64,000 nucleotides of DNA from Kangiella spongicola. Its GTDB lineage: Bacteria; Pseudomonadota; Gammaproteobacteria; Enterobacterales; Kangiellaceae. This document shows, piece after piece, positions 52,501 through 60,901 of the stretch. The translations under genes and the position numbers were made by a program. The notes under the pieces are model-generated. The model was not told the DNA's origin. It worked only from the letters and a program-made list of their open reading frames with translations, and made no database searches. Location of the stretch: contig NZ_QICH01000001.1 of NCBI RefSeq assembly GCF_003194565.2, positions 992,001-1,056,000 of the forward strand, read 5' to 3'. Position 1 is the stretch's first letter. The number at the start of each line of letters is the position of its first letter.

Positions 52501-55500
52501 ATCGATGAAATAAAATCTACCGTAGACAGCTTAGCGGGTGCATTACAACGCAATATGTCAGCACCGAAAGTTGATACATCTTTAGGTGTGTTATTGTCAG
52601 AAGCTTACCTACAGCTTGAAAATCAATTCGATTGTCTGGCTGCAAATTTATCTATTCCTACTGCTAAAGATTTAATTCAAGCGCTAGATACTTGGACACC
52701 AGAAATTGTAGAAGAAGACGGTGGCTTTGACCTAGTTGATTTACAACTTGAGAATCTCGACGACGAAGACAGCAGCGAATCTGAGCAGCAAGTTACAGAA
52801 GAAACCTCAGAAGACTCATCTGAAGACAGCTTAGAGATAGATGAGTTAGATGATGCTTTATTTGGCGATTTAGAGCTTGCTGATATAGACACAGTAGACA
52901 GCTCAGAATCTGATGAGGTAGATGCTGTAGATGAAGCTGCAGAAGAAGACAATACTGTTGATCTAGAGACTGAGCTTGATGTATTTGGGTTGATTGATTT
53001 CTCTACTGATGAAAAAGAAACCGAAGATACCACTGCAGACTCTGCTGACGATGAAGCCTTGGAGTGGGATTTGGATCTTTCTGGAATCGATACAGAAAGC
53101 TCAGAAGCAGAGGAAACTATTGAAGAGTCACTTGTTCAAGCTGCTGATGAGGCAGAAAGCGACGAGCCTATAACTGATGATACCTACGTTAGTGATGAAA
53201 ACCTTGGCCAAGATGAGGTTGAAGAAACTGCTAGAGAAACTGAGCAAGTTGAAGAGTCAGAAGCCGAACTTGTTGAAGAAAGTGAGCTGATTGACACTAT
53301 AGAGAGTGAAAAAGACTTAGAAGAAACAGTTGATACGATAGAGTCGGAGACATCAGTTGAAGAGCTTGTGGCTTCTGACGAGGTTGAGACTGAATCTGTA
53401 GATGATCCTGCTGATGATGAGCAAGAAATTGTAGCAGAAGAAGCAGATTCAGAAGAAGCCTCTGATGAATCGGCTACAGTGGCAGATGAAGAATTAGAAG
53501 AACCAGTATCTGAGCCTATGGCAGCGAAAACTGCTGACACAGTAAGCCTAGATATTGAGATGGATGATGAGTTGCTGGAAATCTTCACAGAAGAAGCAGA
53601 AGAGTTATTCGATAATGATATGCGACTTCTTGAACAGTGGCGTGAAGCACCATCAAATCTAGAGCCTATTGCGGAACTACAGCGTAACTTACATACCTTA
53701 AAAGGTAGTGCGCGTATGGCCGGCTTTACACCAATCGGTGATTTAGCCCACGGTTTAGAAGATTTATATACTGCAATTATCGAAAAGCGTATAGATGCAA
53801 GTCCACAAGCGATTAAGCTTGCAACTAAAGCAGAAGATAAATTGATCTCAATCTTCTCAGCTCGTACTAATCCAGATGCGATTCCATCTCCTCAATCAAT
53901 GCTCAGAGAAATTGAAGAATTCATTGAGGTTGAGAAGTCTGGTGGCACTGCGGTTGTCGAAGATGCTGTTGTAGAAGATAAAGTTGCTTCACAAGAAACA
54001 CCGGACTCAGCAGCTTCGAAAGAAGAAGTTATAGAAGAAACCGCGCCAGTGAAAGACGATATCTGGGAGCAAGAGCTGGTTGATCTATTCTTGAGTGAAG
54101 CCTCAGAATTGTTGGCTAACTACCAAGAGTCAGTTAATAACTGGTCGAGTAACTTCTCTAAAGTTGAGCCGTTAGAAGGTGCTGCAAGAAATCTACACAC
54201 CTTAAAAGGTGGAGCTAAGCTGGCTCTAATTCGTCCGATAGCAGACGTAGCAGAGTCGCTTGAGAAAATTGTAGGCTTACTGCAAAGAGATGCTCGCGCA
54301 GGCCAACAACGTTGGGTCGAGCTGCTTAAGACAGGACATGAAGCATTAACAGAGATGGTAGAAACCGTTAAAGACGGTAAGATGCCAGCGGTTTCTGCAG
54401 AACTTGAGCGTCGACTCAGCAATGATAAAGATGCCATTGTTGCTCAACTATATCAGCTCGATAAGAGTGACTTGGCCGAGTCTGATGAGCAAGCAAAAGT
54501 TAATATTGTTTCGCTGGTCGAGCGTCAGAAACAGAAAGAAGAGCAAGCTAAAGATGCTGCTTCTCGTGACGTTATCCGTGTTCGTTCAGAGATTTTAGAC
54601 AACTTAGTAAACCTATCGGGCGAGAGTTCTATTTACCGTTCTCGTCTAGAACAACAGGTAGCGGATCTTAACTTCAACTTAGGCGAGATGTCGTCAACGG
54701 TTGATCGTTTAAGAGAGCAATTACGTAATCTTGAAATCGAAACCGAAGCACAGGTTTTATACCGTCGTGAAATTTCTGGTGAATTCGATGACTTCGACCC
54801 ACTTGAAATGGACCGTTATACGCGTCAGCAAGAATTAACGCGAAGCTTGCTTGAGGCCGCGAGTGACTTGATGTCTATTCAAGAAACACTTGATACCAAA
54901 GTGGGTGACGCGGAAGCAACCTTGCTTGCCCAAGGTCGTGTAAATACCGAGCTTCAAGATCGCTTGATTCGTACCCGAATGGTACCGTTCAACAGTATCG
55001 AAAGTCGTTTGCGCCGAATGGTTCGACAAATTTCTTCGGAACTTAATAAAGACGTCGATCTGATCTTAACCTCAGAAGGTGAGATGGACCGTACGGTAAT
55101 TGAACGTATGGTTGCACCGCTGGATCACATGCTACGAAATGCAATTGACCACGGTATCGAAGATAAGGAAGAGCGCAAGCGCGCCGGTAAACCTGCTAAA
55201 GGCCAGATCAGGCTGAACTTAAGCAGACGTGGTAATGAAGTTTACATCGAGATTGAAGATGATGGTGCTGGTATCCGTAAGGATAAAGTAAAGCAGCGCG
55301 CGGTTGCGCAAGGCATGATCGACGAGTCGTATCAGCCTTCAGATCGTGAGCTGTACCGCTTGATTCTACAGCCAGGCTTCTCAACAGCCGACACAGTCAC
55401 ACAGATTTCAGGTCGTGGTGTTGGTATGGATGTTGTGCATAGTGAAATCCTGCAGTTAGGTGGCTCATTAAACGTTAACTCTGAGGACGGTAAAGGCACA

Positions 55501-56376
55501 ACCATGACGGTTCGTTTGCCATTCACCTTGTCGTCGAATCAGTCGCTAATGGTTAAAGTTAAAGGCGAGCCATACGCAATTCCATTGTCGAATATCACAA
55601 CGGTAGCGCGTGTCAAAGCCAGCGACCTCTTAGATATTTATCAAAGTAAGAAAGATACTTTTGAGCACCTTGGTGAAGAATATGAGCTGCGCTATCTAGG
55701 TCAGATCTTAGAGCGTAACTCAGAAATTACACCGCCGACCTCTGATTTTGTACCGGTATTGATTATTCAGGGCGAAGGTAAGCCAATTGCGGTTCACGTT
55801 GATGAGCTACTTGGCTCGCGAGAAATCATTGTTAAAAACGTAGGTCGTCAAATTTCAGCAGTACCTGGAATTTCAGGTGCCTCGATTACAGGTGACGGTA
55901 CGGTAGTACTGATTCTCGATATGCAAACCTTGGTTGATAGATTCCACGAGTGGGATTTCTCACACGAAGGCGGCATAGTCGAAGAGGTGAAGCAGGAAGA
56001 TCGCGTACCTACAGTAATGGTAGTGGACGACTCGATTACGGTACGTAAAGTAACAGCGCGTCTGTTACAGCGCCACCAATTCCAAGTGATGACGGCGAAA
56101 GACGGTGTCGATGCGATTACGCAGTTGCATGATGATATACCAGATGTCATGTTGCTGGATATCGAGATGCCTCGAATGGATGGTTTCGAACTTGCAACTA
56201 TTATTCGTCACGATGAACGATTGAAGCATATCCCAATCATCATGATTACGTCACGTACCGGTGAGAAACACCGTGAACGAGCCGAGGAAATTGGTGTAAA
56301 CCAATATCTAGGTAAACCGTATAATGAAGATAAGCTGCTTTCAACCATCGATGAAATGCTTGAGCTGGAAATATAG
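49585..56376 (+). CDS. chpA: ChpA hybrid histidine kinase with multiple Hpt domains
   Basis: 2263-residue kinase at the centre of the Pil-Chp pathway. The N-terminus (1-560) has a non-canonical Hpt-like module (HQISG at His49) and FimL-like helices. Four canonical HTLKG Hpt motifs have His at 664, 826, 1370 and 1538. An Asp/Glu/Ser-rich linker runs from about 1044 to 1326. After it come the dimerisation and HATPase domains (N box HMLRNAIDHG near 1852, GRGVGMD), a CheW-like domain, and a receiver with phospho-Asp 2192 (VMLLDIEMPRMDG). The layout follows Pseudomonas ChpA, with fewer intact Hpt sites. Confidence 0.95.
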   Translation: MKDNQTKVAFNWVKEEVETTLEQAQQAIQAFADDESDKTQLHFCANCMHQISGTMQILEFAGASLLAQEMEALAEAIGEGTVESNSAAYEEFLSAVLRLRSYLSRYSEGKADLPVLLLPTINSIRTCRKAEPLGAGDLINIDVEGVVAPPAPEPVELKGDIVAEVKALRMKFQQSLLGVIREVDTEKNIATMQSITQELWGLGERVPYNTLWWVSTVFLSKVESLLAEHKNSIKGLFGQMDRRIRELIEQDVNKEGEKKLLANMLFYVAQLDSHDEAVKDVQNRFKLNQLLETLGDFAQETEQLQGPGTESLRIALGAISQDLSEIKESLDLYIRTKSIDDEPLEEMLPMMRKIADTLAILGLNESREVVETKMKAVSDLVDGTETDREKGLVSIAETVLKLEDYIQRAMSMDSHQLARETKSSDINDSLQLVNARYQLVQESRGNLYKVKDAITDYLEESHNIKRLHKVPELLSDVEGALSFAQLDNLLEVVQKTNRFISKYLISEKVVLSDKEVETLADALSSVDYYLEGLMSSGLHGLPIVLEKAINSIAELEDHYGSLEAEKLPVLEDSVELPEIELVGVQEPEEDLIDDNYGSEASEEVAQVAEPEENADDDDLIDDEVREIFIEEAEEVLEEMHSLLPVWKNDQANEDALTTIRRNFHTLKGSGRMVGATDVGELSWSVENMLNRLIDNSISYSPELMETVEAVANALPAMVEDYAKGNTSEFPQELADRAERISKGEAVTTESTEVVAEETTQEIEEVEETVEETVEEPVEEQTPEQELFEVFKQEADDHIENLEAFSSQLEQGITQCHISDNLLRSLHTLKGVAHIADLKSLAKVIGPIESYFQELNARGLMAEQQDMALVAHTKELLQHIISTPEDEGVIQAHEQSLLEEVSVAKSRIAENDSGSDEGRDPELLKDVFNIAADVLADIDATNLQETPEEVRADAVANLFASVERLSTIMAEVEIDEIKSTVDSLAGALQRNMSAPKVDTSLGVLLSEAYLQLENQFDCLAANLSIPTAKDLIQALDTWTPEIVEEDGGFDLVDLQLENLDDEDSSESEQQVTEETSEDSSEDSLEIDELDDALFGDLELADIDTVDSSESDEVDAVDEAAEEDNTVDLETELDVFGLIDFSTDEKETEDTTADSADDEALEWDLDLSGIDTESSEAEETIEESLVQAADEAESDEPITDDTYVSDENLGQDEVEETARETEQVEESEAELVEESELIDTIESEKDLEETVDTIESETSVEELVASDEVETESVDDPADDEQEIVAEEADSEEASDESATVADEELEEPVSEPMAAKTADTVSLDIEMDDELLEIFTEEAEELFDNDMRLLEQWREAPSNLEPIAELQRNLHTLKGSARMAGFTPIGDLAHGLEDLYTAIIEKRIDASPQAIKLATKAEDKLISIFSARTNPDAIPSPQSMLREIEEFIEVEKSGGTAVVEDAVVEDKVASQETPDSAASKEEVIEETAPVKDDIWEQELVDLFLSEASELLANYQESVNNWSSNFSKVEPLEGAARNLHTLKGGAKLALIRPIADVAESLEKIVGLLQRDARAGQQRWVELLKTGHEALTEMVETVKDGKMPAVSAELERRLSNDKDAIVAQLYQLDKSDLAESDEQAKVNIVSLVERQKQKEEQAKDAASRDVIRVRSEILDNLVNLSGESSIYRSRLEQQVADLNFNLGEMSSTVDRLREQLRNLEIETEAQVLYRREISGEFDDFDPLEMDRYTRQQELTRSLLEAASDLMSIQETLDTKVGDAEATLLAQGRVNTELQDRLIRTRMVPFNSIESRLRRMVRQISSELNKDVDLILTSEGEMDRTVIERMVAPLDHMLRNAIDHGIEDKEERKRAGKPAKGQIRLNLSRRGNEVYIEIEDDGAGIRKDKVKQRAVAQGMIDESYQPSDRELYRLILQPGFSTADTVTQISGRGVGMDVVHSEILQLGGSLNVNSEDGKGTTMTVRLPFTLSSNQSLMVKVKGEPYAIPLSNITTVARVKASDLLDIYQSKKDTFEHLGEEYELRYLGQILERNSEITPPTSDFVPVLIIQGEGKPIAVHVDELLGSREIIVKNVGRQISAVPGISGASITGDGTVVLILDMQTLVDRFHEWDFSHEGGIVEEVKQEDRVPTVMVVDDSITVRKVTARLLQRHQFQVMTAKDGVDAITQLHDDIPDVMLLDIEMPRMDGFELATIIRHDERLKHIPIIMITSRTGEKHRERAEEIGVNQYLGKPYNEDKLLSTIDEMLELEI

Positions 56377-56387
56377 AAAGGCGGCTC

Positions 56388-56981
56388 ATGAATACAGTAT
56401 TAGTTTTGCTAGGTGGCTCTACTGGCGGCCCAGCTGCGGTGAAAGCGTTCATCGACGCTCTACCTAACAAAACTTTGCCTGTATGCTTTGTGTTGGCAAA
56501 CCATATAACACAGGAGTTTTTGCCAGGGTTGCAGTCAATGCTAAATGAGCACCCTTACATTAGTGCAGAAGTTGTTGATGGAACAAAGCCAATTGTGCCC
56601 GGTAAACTGTATATCGCGCCAATTAATCAAAAAATAAACTTCAATCCTAACGGACGAATCTATTTAGAAGAAGCCTGTTGGGAAGCGCCGTTCGCGCCAA
56701 ACATTAGCCAGATGTTTAGCGCTGTAACGAGCCTAGAGCAGTTCAAGAAATTAGCTATAATTTTCAGTGGTATGGACGATGATGGCGCATCTAGTGCCGA
56801 TATACTCGACGAGAATGATGTCGAAATATGGTGCCAAACGCTTGAGACTTGTGTTCAAGCTTCTATGCCGCTAAATATGATGCGAACTGGTAAAGTAATC
56901 TATAAAGACAGCCCCGAAGGGCTAGCAAGACAGTTGTGTGACTACTTAGAGAGTCATCATTCACTTGATCAATATGCGTGA
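56388..56981 (+). CDS. chpB: ChpB CheB-type methylesterase lacking a receiver domain
   Basis: Methylesterase domain alone, 197 aa, expected to remove methyl groups from PilJ. The catalytic triad is visible: Ser11 in GGSTGGP, His in LANHITQEF, and Asp in IFSGMDDDGA. Classic CheB has an N-terminal receiver, absent here, so regulation must come from elsewhere. AAAGG precedes the ATG; its stop overlaps the open frame of chpC. Confidence 0.9.
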   Translation: MNTVLVLLGGSTGGPAAVKAFIDALPNKTLPVCFVLANHITQEFLPGLQSMLNEHPYISAEVVDGTKPIVPGKLYIAPINQKINFNPNGRIYLEEACWEAPFAPNISQMFSAVTSLEQFKKLAIIFSGMDDDGASSADILDENDVEIWCQTLETCVQASMPLNMMRTGKVIYKDSPEGLARQLCDYLESHHSLDQYA

Positions 56982-56989
56982 GAATTTGC

Positions 56990-57454
56990 ATGAGCAAGAC
57001 AGTTAAAGATGTATACAGCTTTTTGGTACCGATGCTTGAAGATAGCCTTTTGTTACCAAATACAGTAATTGCCGAGATTGTTCCATTTATGAACGTAACC
57101 CTTGATGAAGGGGTTGAGGACAATGATGAGTGGAAGGTCGGAACCGTTGTTTGGCGTAATATTAGCATCCCAGTAGTTGCATTGGAGCGCTTACAAGGCA
57201 AGAAGGACTTGGGCGATATTAAGCGTTCTCGAATTGCTATTTGTTACACCCTTAACGGTAACGAAGAGATTCCGTTTGTTGCTATCATGGTACGCGGTAT
57301 TCCACGTCTGATTCCAGTCGATAGTGATAATAGCGAATTTGTTGCTGATGAAATCCAAGGTACAGACGATGGTGTAAAAGCTTGGGTCACCGTCAACGGC
57401 AAGAAAGCTCTAATACCTGATTTGGATTTGATTGAGTCTAAGTTAAGCGCTTAG
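56990..57454 (+). CDS. chpC: ChpC CheW-like adaptor
   Basis: CheW-domain protein closing the cluster. It shows the CheW-like LLPNTVIAEIVPF, VGTVVWRNISIPVVALERL and FVAIMVRGIPRLIPV strands. The frame opens at a GTG at 56978 overlapping chpB, but the ATG at 56990 fits better (154 aa). ChpC may link a second receptor to ChpA. A terminator follows. Confidence 0.87.
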   Translation: MSKTVKDVYSFLVPMLEDSLLLPNTVIAEIVPFMNVTLDEGVEDNDEWKVGTVVWRNISIPVVALERLQGKKDLGDIKRSRIAICYTLNGNEEIPFVAIMVRGIPRLIPVDSDNSEFVADEIQGTDDGVKAWVTVNGKKALIPDLDLIESKLSA

Positions 57455-57470
57455 TCATTGAATCGTTAAT

Positions 57471-57498
57471 AAAAAGGCTACTTAATGTAGCCTTTTTT
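57471..57498. terminator. Bidirectional intrinsic terminator after chpC
   Basis: AAAAAGGCTAC pairs with GTAGCCTTTTT around TTAAT, with T-runs on both strands. It ends the Pil-Chp operon and the convergent rsmE transcript. Confidence 0.92.
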
Positions 57499-57527
57499 GA
57501 TCTAAAGCTAATCTACTAATTGTTGTG

Positions 57528-58262
57528 CTAAAAATCACCCCATACTGAGTTAATCACTGATACCGCCGCCAAGGCCGCAGTTTCAGTTCTTAAGACTCTC
57601 GGTCCTAATGCGACCGGGGTAATATCGCTGCGCTTAACTTCGTCAATTTCCGATTCGCTGAAGCCTCCCTCCGGGCCGACCCAGAGTGTAATGGCTTGAT
57701 CTTGGCTCACTTCACCATAGTTTTTAAACTGAGTCTTGGCATCAGGATGTAAGAAAAAGTCTTGCCCAGAACGCTGGGTAATAGCTTGTGAGAGTTGTGT
57801 TACTGGGTTAAGCCTTGGGATCTGATTCCGGCCACATTGCTCGCAGGCGCTAACAATGACCTTTCCCCAGTGTTGTAGCTTTTTGGCCCAGCGCTTTTCA
57901 TCAAGTTTTACGCCACAGCGCTCGGTAATGATTGGCGTAAACTCTTTAATGCCAAGCTCAACACCTTTCTGTAACGTCAAATCCATCTTATCGCCACGGG
58001 AAATCCCTTGATATAAGTGGATATGCAAGGGTGACTCTAGGTTTACCTCTTGAGTCTGTAGCAGGTGCACCTGTACCTGATTCCGCTCTATGGCTTCGAT
58101 TTTGCCCTGGTAATCATGGCCATCGCCGTTAAAAAGTACAACTTCACTGCCAACTCGCAAGCGTAATACACGGCTTAGATGGTTACTGGCTTCGCGATCG
58201 AGCGCTACCATAGTGCCAACCTGTAGCTGCTCGTCAGCGGTATAAATACGAGGAATGCGCAT
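57528..58262 (-). CDS. rsmE: 16S rRNA m3U1498 methyltransferase
   Basis: SPOUT-fold methyltransferase. The N-terminal PUA-like domain (HLSRVLRLRVGSEVVLFNGDG) is followed by the knot with ITERCGVKLDEKRW, CEQCGRNQIPRL and WVGPEGGFSESEID, then LGPRVLRTETAALAA. 244 aa. It follows bioA by 29 bases on the same strand. Confidence 0.95.
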   Translation of the reverse strand: MRIPRIYTADEQLQVGTMVALDREASNHLSRVLRLRVGSEVVLFNGDGHDYQGKIEAIERNQVQVHLLQTQEVNLESPLHIHLYQGISRGDKMDLTLQKGVELGIKEFTPIITERCGVKLDEKRWAKKLQHWGKVIVSACEQCGRNQIPRLNPVTQLSQAITQRSGQDFFLHPDAKTQFKNYGEVSQDQAITLWVGPEGGFSESEIDEVKRSDITPVALGPRVLRTETAALAAVSVINSVWGDF

Positions 58263-58291
58263 AGTTGAGTCCTTACTCAGAATTCTTAGCT

Positions 58292-59641
58292 TTAATCCTT
58301 AGTCGCCAACTGGATGCCTTTCCATGCGATATCGGCAAGAGTGTCGATTTCCTCAGGCGTAATCACATACGGTGGCATAAAATAGACCACATTACCCAGC
58401 GGGCGTAATAAAGCACCACGCGATAAAGCATATTCATAAACGCGCATACCGCGACGCTCTTTCCAGTCATAACCTTGACGCGACTTTTTATCCTGTACCA
58501 TTTCTGCTGCAAGGATCATGCCCGTCTGGCGAACTTCGGCGACATTCGGGTGCTCAGCGAAGTGAGCAGTCGCTTGCGCCATGTGCTTCGCCAGTTCTCG
58601 GTTGTTTTCAATAATTGGCTGTTCGCGGAATATCTTAAGAGTAGCGTTAGCAACGGCACAACCTGTCGCATAGCCGGTGTAGCTGTGCGAGTGTAAGAAA
58701 GCTTTTAGCGTTTCATAGTCGTCGTAAAACGCTTCAAAAATTTCTTCGCGAGTTAGCATAGCTGACAAAGGTAAAAAGCCCGCGGTTAAACCTTTAGAGA
58801 TACACATGAAGTCAGGAGAAATATCTGCTTGTTCGCAGGCAAACATAGTGCCGGTACGGCCGAAGCCCACAGCGATTTCATCTACTATTAAATGCACCTG
58901 ATATTCATCACACAGCTTACGCAGTTCGGTTAAGTAAACAGGGTGATACATACGCATGCCGGTAGCGCATTGGACTAATGGCTCTAGGATAACTGCGGCA
59001 ACGGTTTCATGCTTTTCCTCGATCATCTTGCGCATATGCACAAACTGACGCAAGGAATACTCTTCCCAGCTTTCGCCTTCCTCGCGGTAATAACAATCAG
59101 GCGATGGCACCGTCATGACGTCGAACATCATGGTTTTATACGGCTCTTTATAAAGCCCCACGTCGGAAACCGCTAATGCGCCTGTGGTTTCACCGTGATA
59201 ACCATTCTCTAAGGTCACAAACTGAGTTTTTTGTGGCTTATCTTTTAACTGCCAGTAGTGAATACTCATCTTAAGCGCGATTTCTACCGCAGACGAGCCA
59301 TTCTCACCATAGAACACACGGTCTAAGCCCTCGGGCGTAACCTTGACTAGGTTTTCAGCTAACTCGATAGCTGGCTCATGGGTAAAGCCAGAAAAGATAA
59401 CGTGCTCAAGCTGATCGACCTGATCTTTCATCGCCTGCGCAATAGTCGGGTTGGCATGACCAAAAAGATTGACCCACCAAGAACTCACCGCATCAATATA
59501 GCGATTACCATCGAAATCTTCGAGATAGACCCCATCGCCTTTTTTAATCGGCGTCATCGGGTATTTTTCGTAGTCCTTCATCTGACTGCATGGATGCCAT
59601 AAAACGGCCAGATCGCGCTCTTTCAGACTTGCGTTATTCAT
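58292..59641 (-). CDS. bioA: Adenosylmethionine-8-amino-7-oxononanoate aminotransferase
   Basis: PLP enzyme of biotin synthesis making 7,8-diaminopelargonate, using SAM as amino donor. LWHPCSQMKDYE, DAVSSWWVNLFGHANP, FYGENGSSAVEIALKM, YHGETTGALAVSD, VDEIAVGFGRTGTMFA and the PLP lysine in CISKGLTAGFLPL are all present. 449 aa. The other bio genes are not nearby; it pairs with rsmE. Confidence 0.95.
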   Translation of the reverse strand: MNNASLKERDLAVLWHPCSQMKDYEKYPMTPIKKGDGVYLEDFDGNRYIDAVSSWWVNLFGHANPTIAQAMKDQVDQLEHVIFSGFTHEPAIELAENLVKVTPEGLDRVFYGENGSSAVEIALKMSIHYWQLKDKPQKTQFVTLENGYHGETTGALAVSDVGLYKEPYKTMMFDVMTVPSPDCYYREEGESWEEYSLRQFVHMRKMIEEKHETVAAVILEPLVQCATGMRMYHPVYLTELRKLCDEYQVHLIVDEIAVGFGRTGTMFACEQADISPDFMCISKGLTAGFLPLSAMLTREEIFEAFYDDYETLKAFLHSHSYTGYATGCAVANATLKIFREQPIIENNRELAKHMAQATAHFAEHPNVAEVRQTGMILAAEMVQDKKSRQGYDWKERRGMRVYEYALSRGALLRPLGNVVYFMPPYVITPEEIDTLADIAWKGIQLATKD

Positions 59642-59741
59642 AAGTTAAATCTTTTGATTGAATCAATCGTGGCGATATTATCGCGTATTTGAGTGGAAGT
59701 CTCAAAGGGGGATAAATTAATGATGTGATGAAAGGATAGCT

Positions 59742-59833
59742 CTAGTAGGGTGCGTCGAGACGCACCGTAATATACAAAAGTTCCAATGGTGCGTTATAAC
59801 GCAGGGTCTGCCCCACGGGGTACCCTACGCTAG
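59742..59833. repeat. Short inverted-repeat element abutting attC
   Basis: About 92 bp with ends CTAGTAGGGT and ACCCTACGCTAG (imperfect inverted repeat). Inside are GGTGCGTC/GACGCACC, the palindrome TGCGTTATAACGCA and CCCC/GGGG. No coding capacity. Looks like a dispersed palindromic or MITE-like repeat; part of it (GTCTGCCCCACG) recalls the hairpins after trmB. It ends at the base before attC. Confidence 0.6.
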
Positions 59834-59905
59834 CTATAACGCCCGCATTTGCGGTTGGTTTGGAGCGCAGCGGAAAACCAATCCGACAACATGCGTTTGT
59901 TATGC
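59834..59905 (-). other. Integron attC site (outer)
   Basis: 72-bp imperfect palindrome. Read on the minus strand it begins GCATAAC and ends GTTATAG (ATAAC/GTTAT pair). Then come a short unpaired spacer (AAA opposite GGC), CGCAT/ATGCG, and the stem TTG, CGG, TTGGTTT with AAACCAA, CCG, CAA. Three single unpaired bases (G, T, A) all lie on one arm, the hallmark extrahelical bases of attC. It sits 36 bases 3' of the DUF1905 gene, as expected for a gene cassette. Confidence 0.85.
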
Positions 59906-59941
59906 ATTGGCTTAATCCTTCGCTTTGTTTTTCACTATTTC

Positions 59942-60430
59942 TTACTTCTTAGAATTTCTTTCGATAGCGGCTTCCAGTGCTTCCTGAATTCGCTTTTCCC
60001 TCGTAATGGGTTTAGCAGCCTCACCGATCCTTCGGATTAAATAGTTCCTTTTTCCAGGCGGAAGATCTACGAATCCATCTATCATGCCACTATTTTCTAA
60101 TGTAGCTAGTAGATCATCTGGTACATCTACGTCTTCTGGGTCAATTACAACGAAATCAAGTTTGATAGAATCGCCCATTTTAATATTCGTCAGCTTACGT
60201 ACCTTTGATTTAATACGAATAAAATGCTTCCCACCGCCAACAGGAAACAGGCTTACTTGAAATGGCTCTGAATTATTAACTCTTGCATGAACCAATACAG
60301 GCCCTTTAGTTCCAAGTGCTTTGGTTACGCTTGAAGGCACGCTAACAGCACAGTAATCCATACCTTCAGCCCAATTCTCTAATGTCGCATTGAATTCAAA
60401 CTGCTTTCCAATTAAAGACCTATCTATCAT
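59942..60430 (-). CDS. DUF1905/YdeI-type cassette protein
   Basis: 162-residue protein: a DUF1905 beta domain (about 1-95, KQFEFNATLENWAEGMDYCAV, PVLVHARVNN) followed by a YdeI/OmpD-associated C-terminal helix region with LPPGKRNYLIRRIGEAAKP. Relatives are annotated as bacteriocin-protection or simply unknown and are common integron cassette cargo. The frame is open to an ATG at 60451 inside the attC end; I prefer the ATG at 60430, which has GGGAA upstream. Flanked by attC on both sides, it is a complete cassette. Confidence 0.8.
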   Translation of the reverse strand: MIDRSLIGKQFEFNATLENWAEGMDYCAVSVPSSVTKALGTKGPVLVHARVNNSEPFQVSLFPVGGGKHFIRIKSKVRKLTNIKMGDSIKLDFVVIDPEDVDVPDDLLATLENSGMIDGFVDLPPGKRNYLIRRIGEAAKPITREKRIQEALEAAIERNSKK

Positions 60431-60447
60431 GGATTGTTCCCAGTTTT

Positions 60448-60561
60448 GCATAACGCCGTGCTAAGCCGGCCGCACCGAGAGTGTAGCACAGCGCATACAA
60501 TGGCGAAGCCATGCGCTGGGCGGAGCGTAGGTGAAGGTTCGGCTTGAGCACCTTGTTAGGT
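60448..60561 (-). other. Integron attC site (inner)
   Basis: 114-bp site. Minus strand: ACCTAAC (perfect RYYYAAC) at one end, GTTATGC at the other. The unpaired spacer is AAG opposite GGC, and the stem is GTGCT-AAGCCG with CGGCTT-AGCAC, with one extrahelical C. The loop region folds further (CAGCGCAT/ATGCGCTG around ATGGC/GCCAT). The GGCGTTAT end is the same as in the outer attC. It starts two bases after the stop of the upstream cassette gene. Confidence 0.88.
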
Positions 60562-60562
60562 T

Positions 60563-60901
60563 TCACGGGTTTTCTGGCTCGAATTTTTCATTTTTTTCGA
60601 TTTTATCTATAGCTTCGAACGCACCACCCGATCCATGGTATGTTTCTGCGTGCAGATGAAAAAGTTGGGTGCAATGAGTACACCTGAAGAAATTTGTTAC
60701 AAAATCCCCCCAAGAACCACCATGTCGAATTTTAGCGAACCTATCTCCCCAATAGCCCTTGCCCAAGTATTCTAGCTTTTCTGAATCAACTAGTTCCGAT
60801 GCTTTACGTAAGCTTCTTTTTAACTCTTGAGGTGAACGTATTTGACATGGAAAACGGCTACATACCTCGCAGCTCACTATACCTCCTCGAGAACCTAACA
60901 T
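60563..60901 (-). CDS. Unknown Cys-rich cassette protein
   Basis: 112 residues; family not recognised. Two cysteine groups could bind a metal: SCEVCSRFPC near residues 10-19 and RCTHCTQLFHLH near 73-84. A central GKGYWGDRFAKIRHGGSWGD block looks conserved. No signal peptide. Its stop is two bases from the attC R'' box, typical of integron cassette genes. The promoter was not found; a third attC further upstream was not seen, so the cassette's own 5' boundary is unclear. Confidence 0.7.
   Translation of the reverse strand: MLGSRGGIVSCEVCSRFPCQIRSPQELKRSLRKASELVDSEKLEYLGKGYWGDRFAKIRHGGSWGDFVTNFFRCTHCTQLFHLHAETYHGSGGAFEAIDKIEKNEKFEPENP

Noticed and set aside
53184-53588. Long Ser-rich antisense frames opposite chpA
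   Set aside because: They arise because Glu and Asp codons of the acidic linker read as Ser and Phe on the other strand; no ribosome site or plausible protein.
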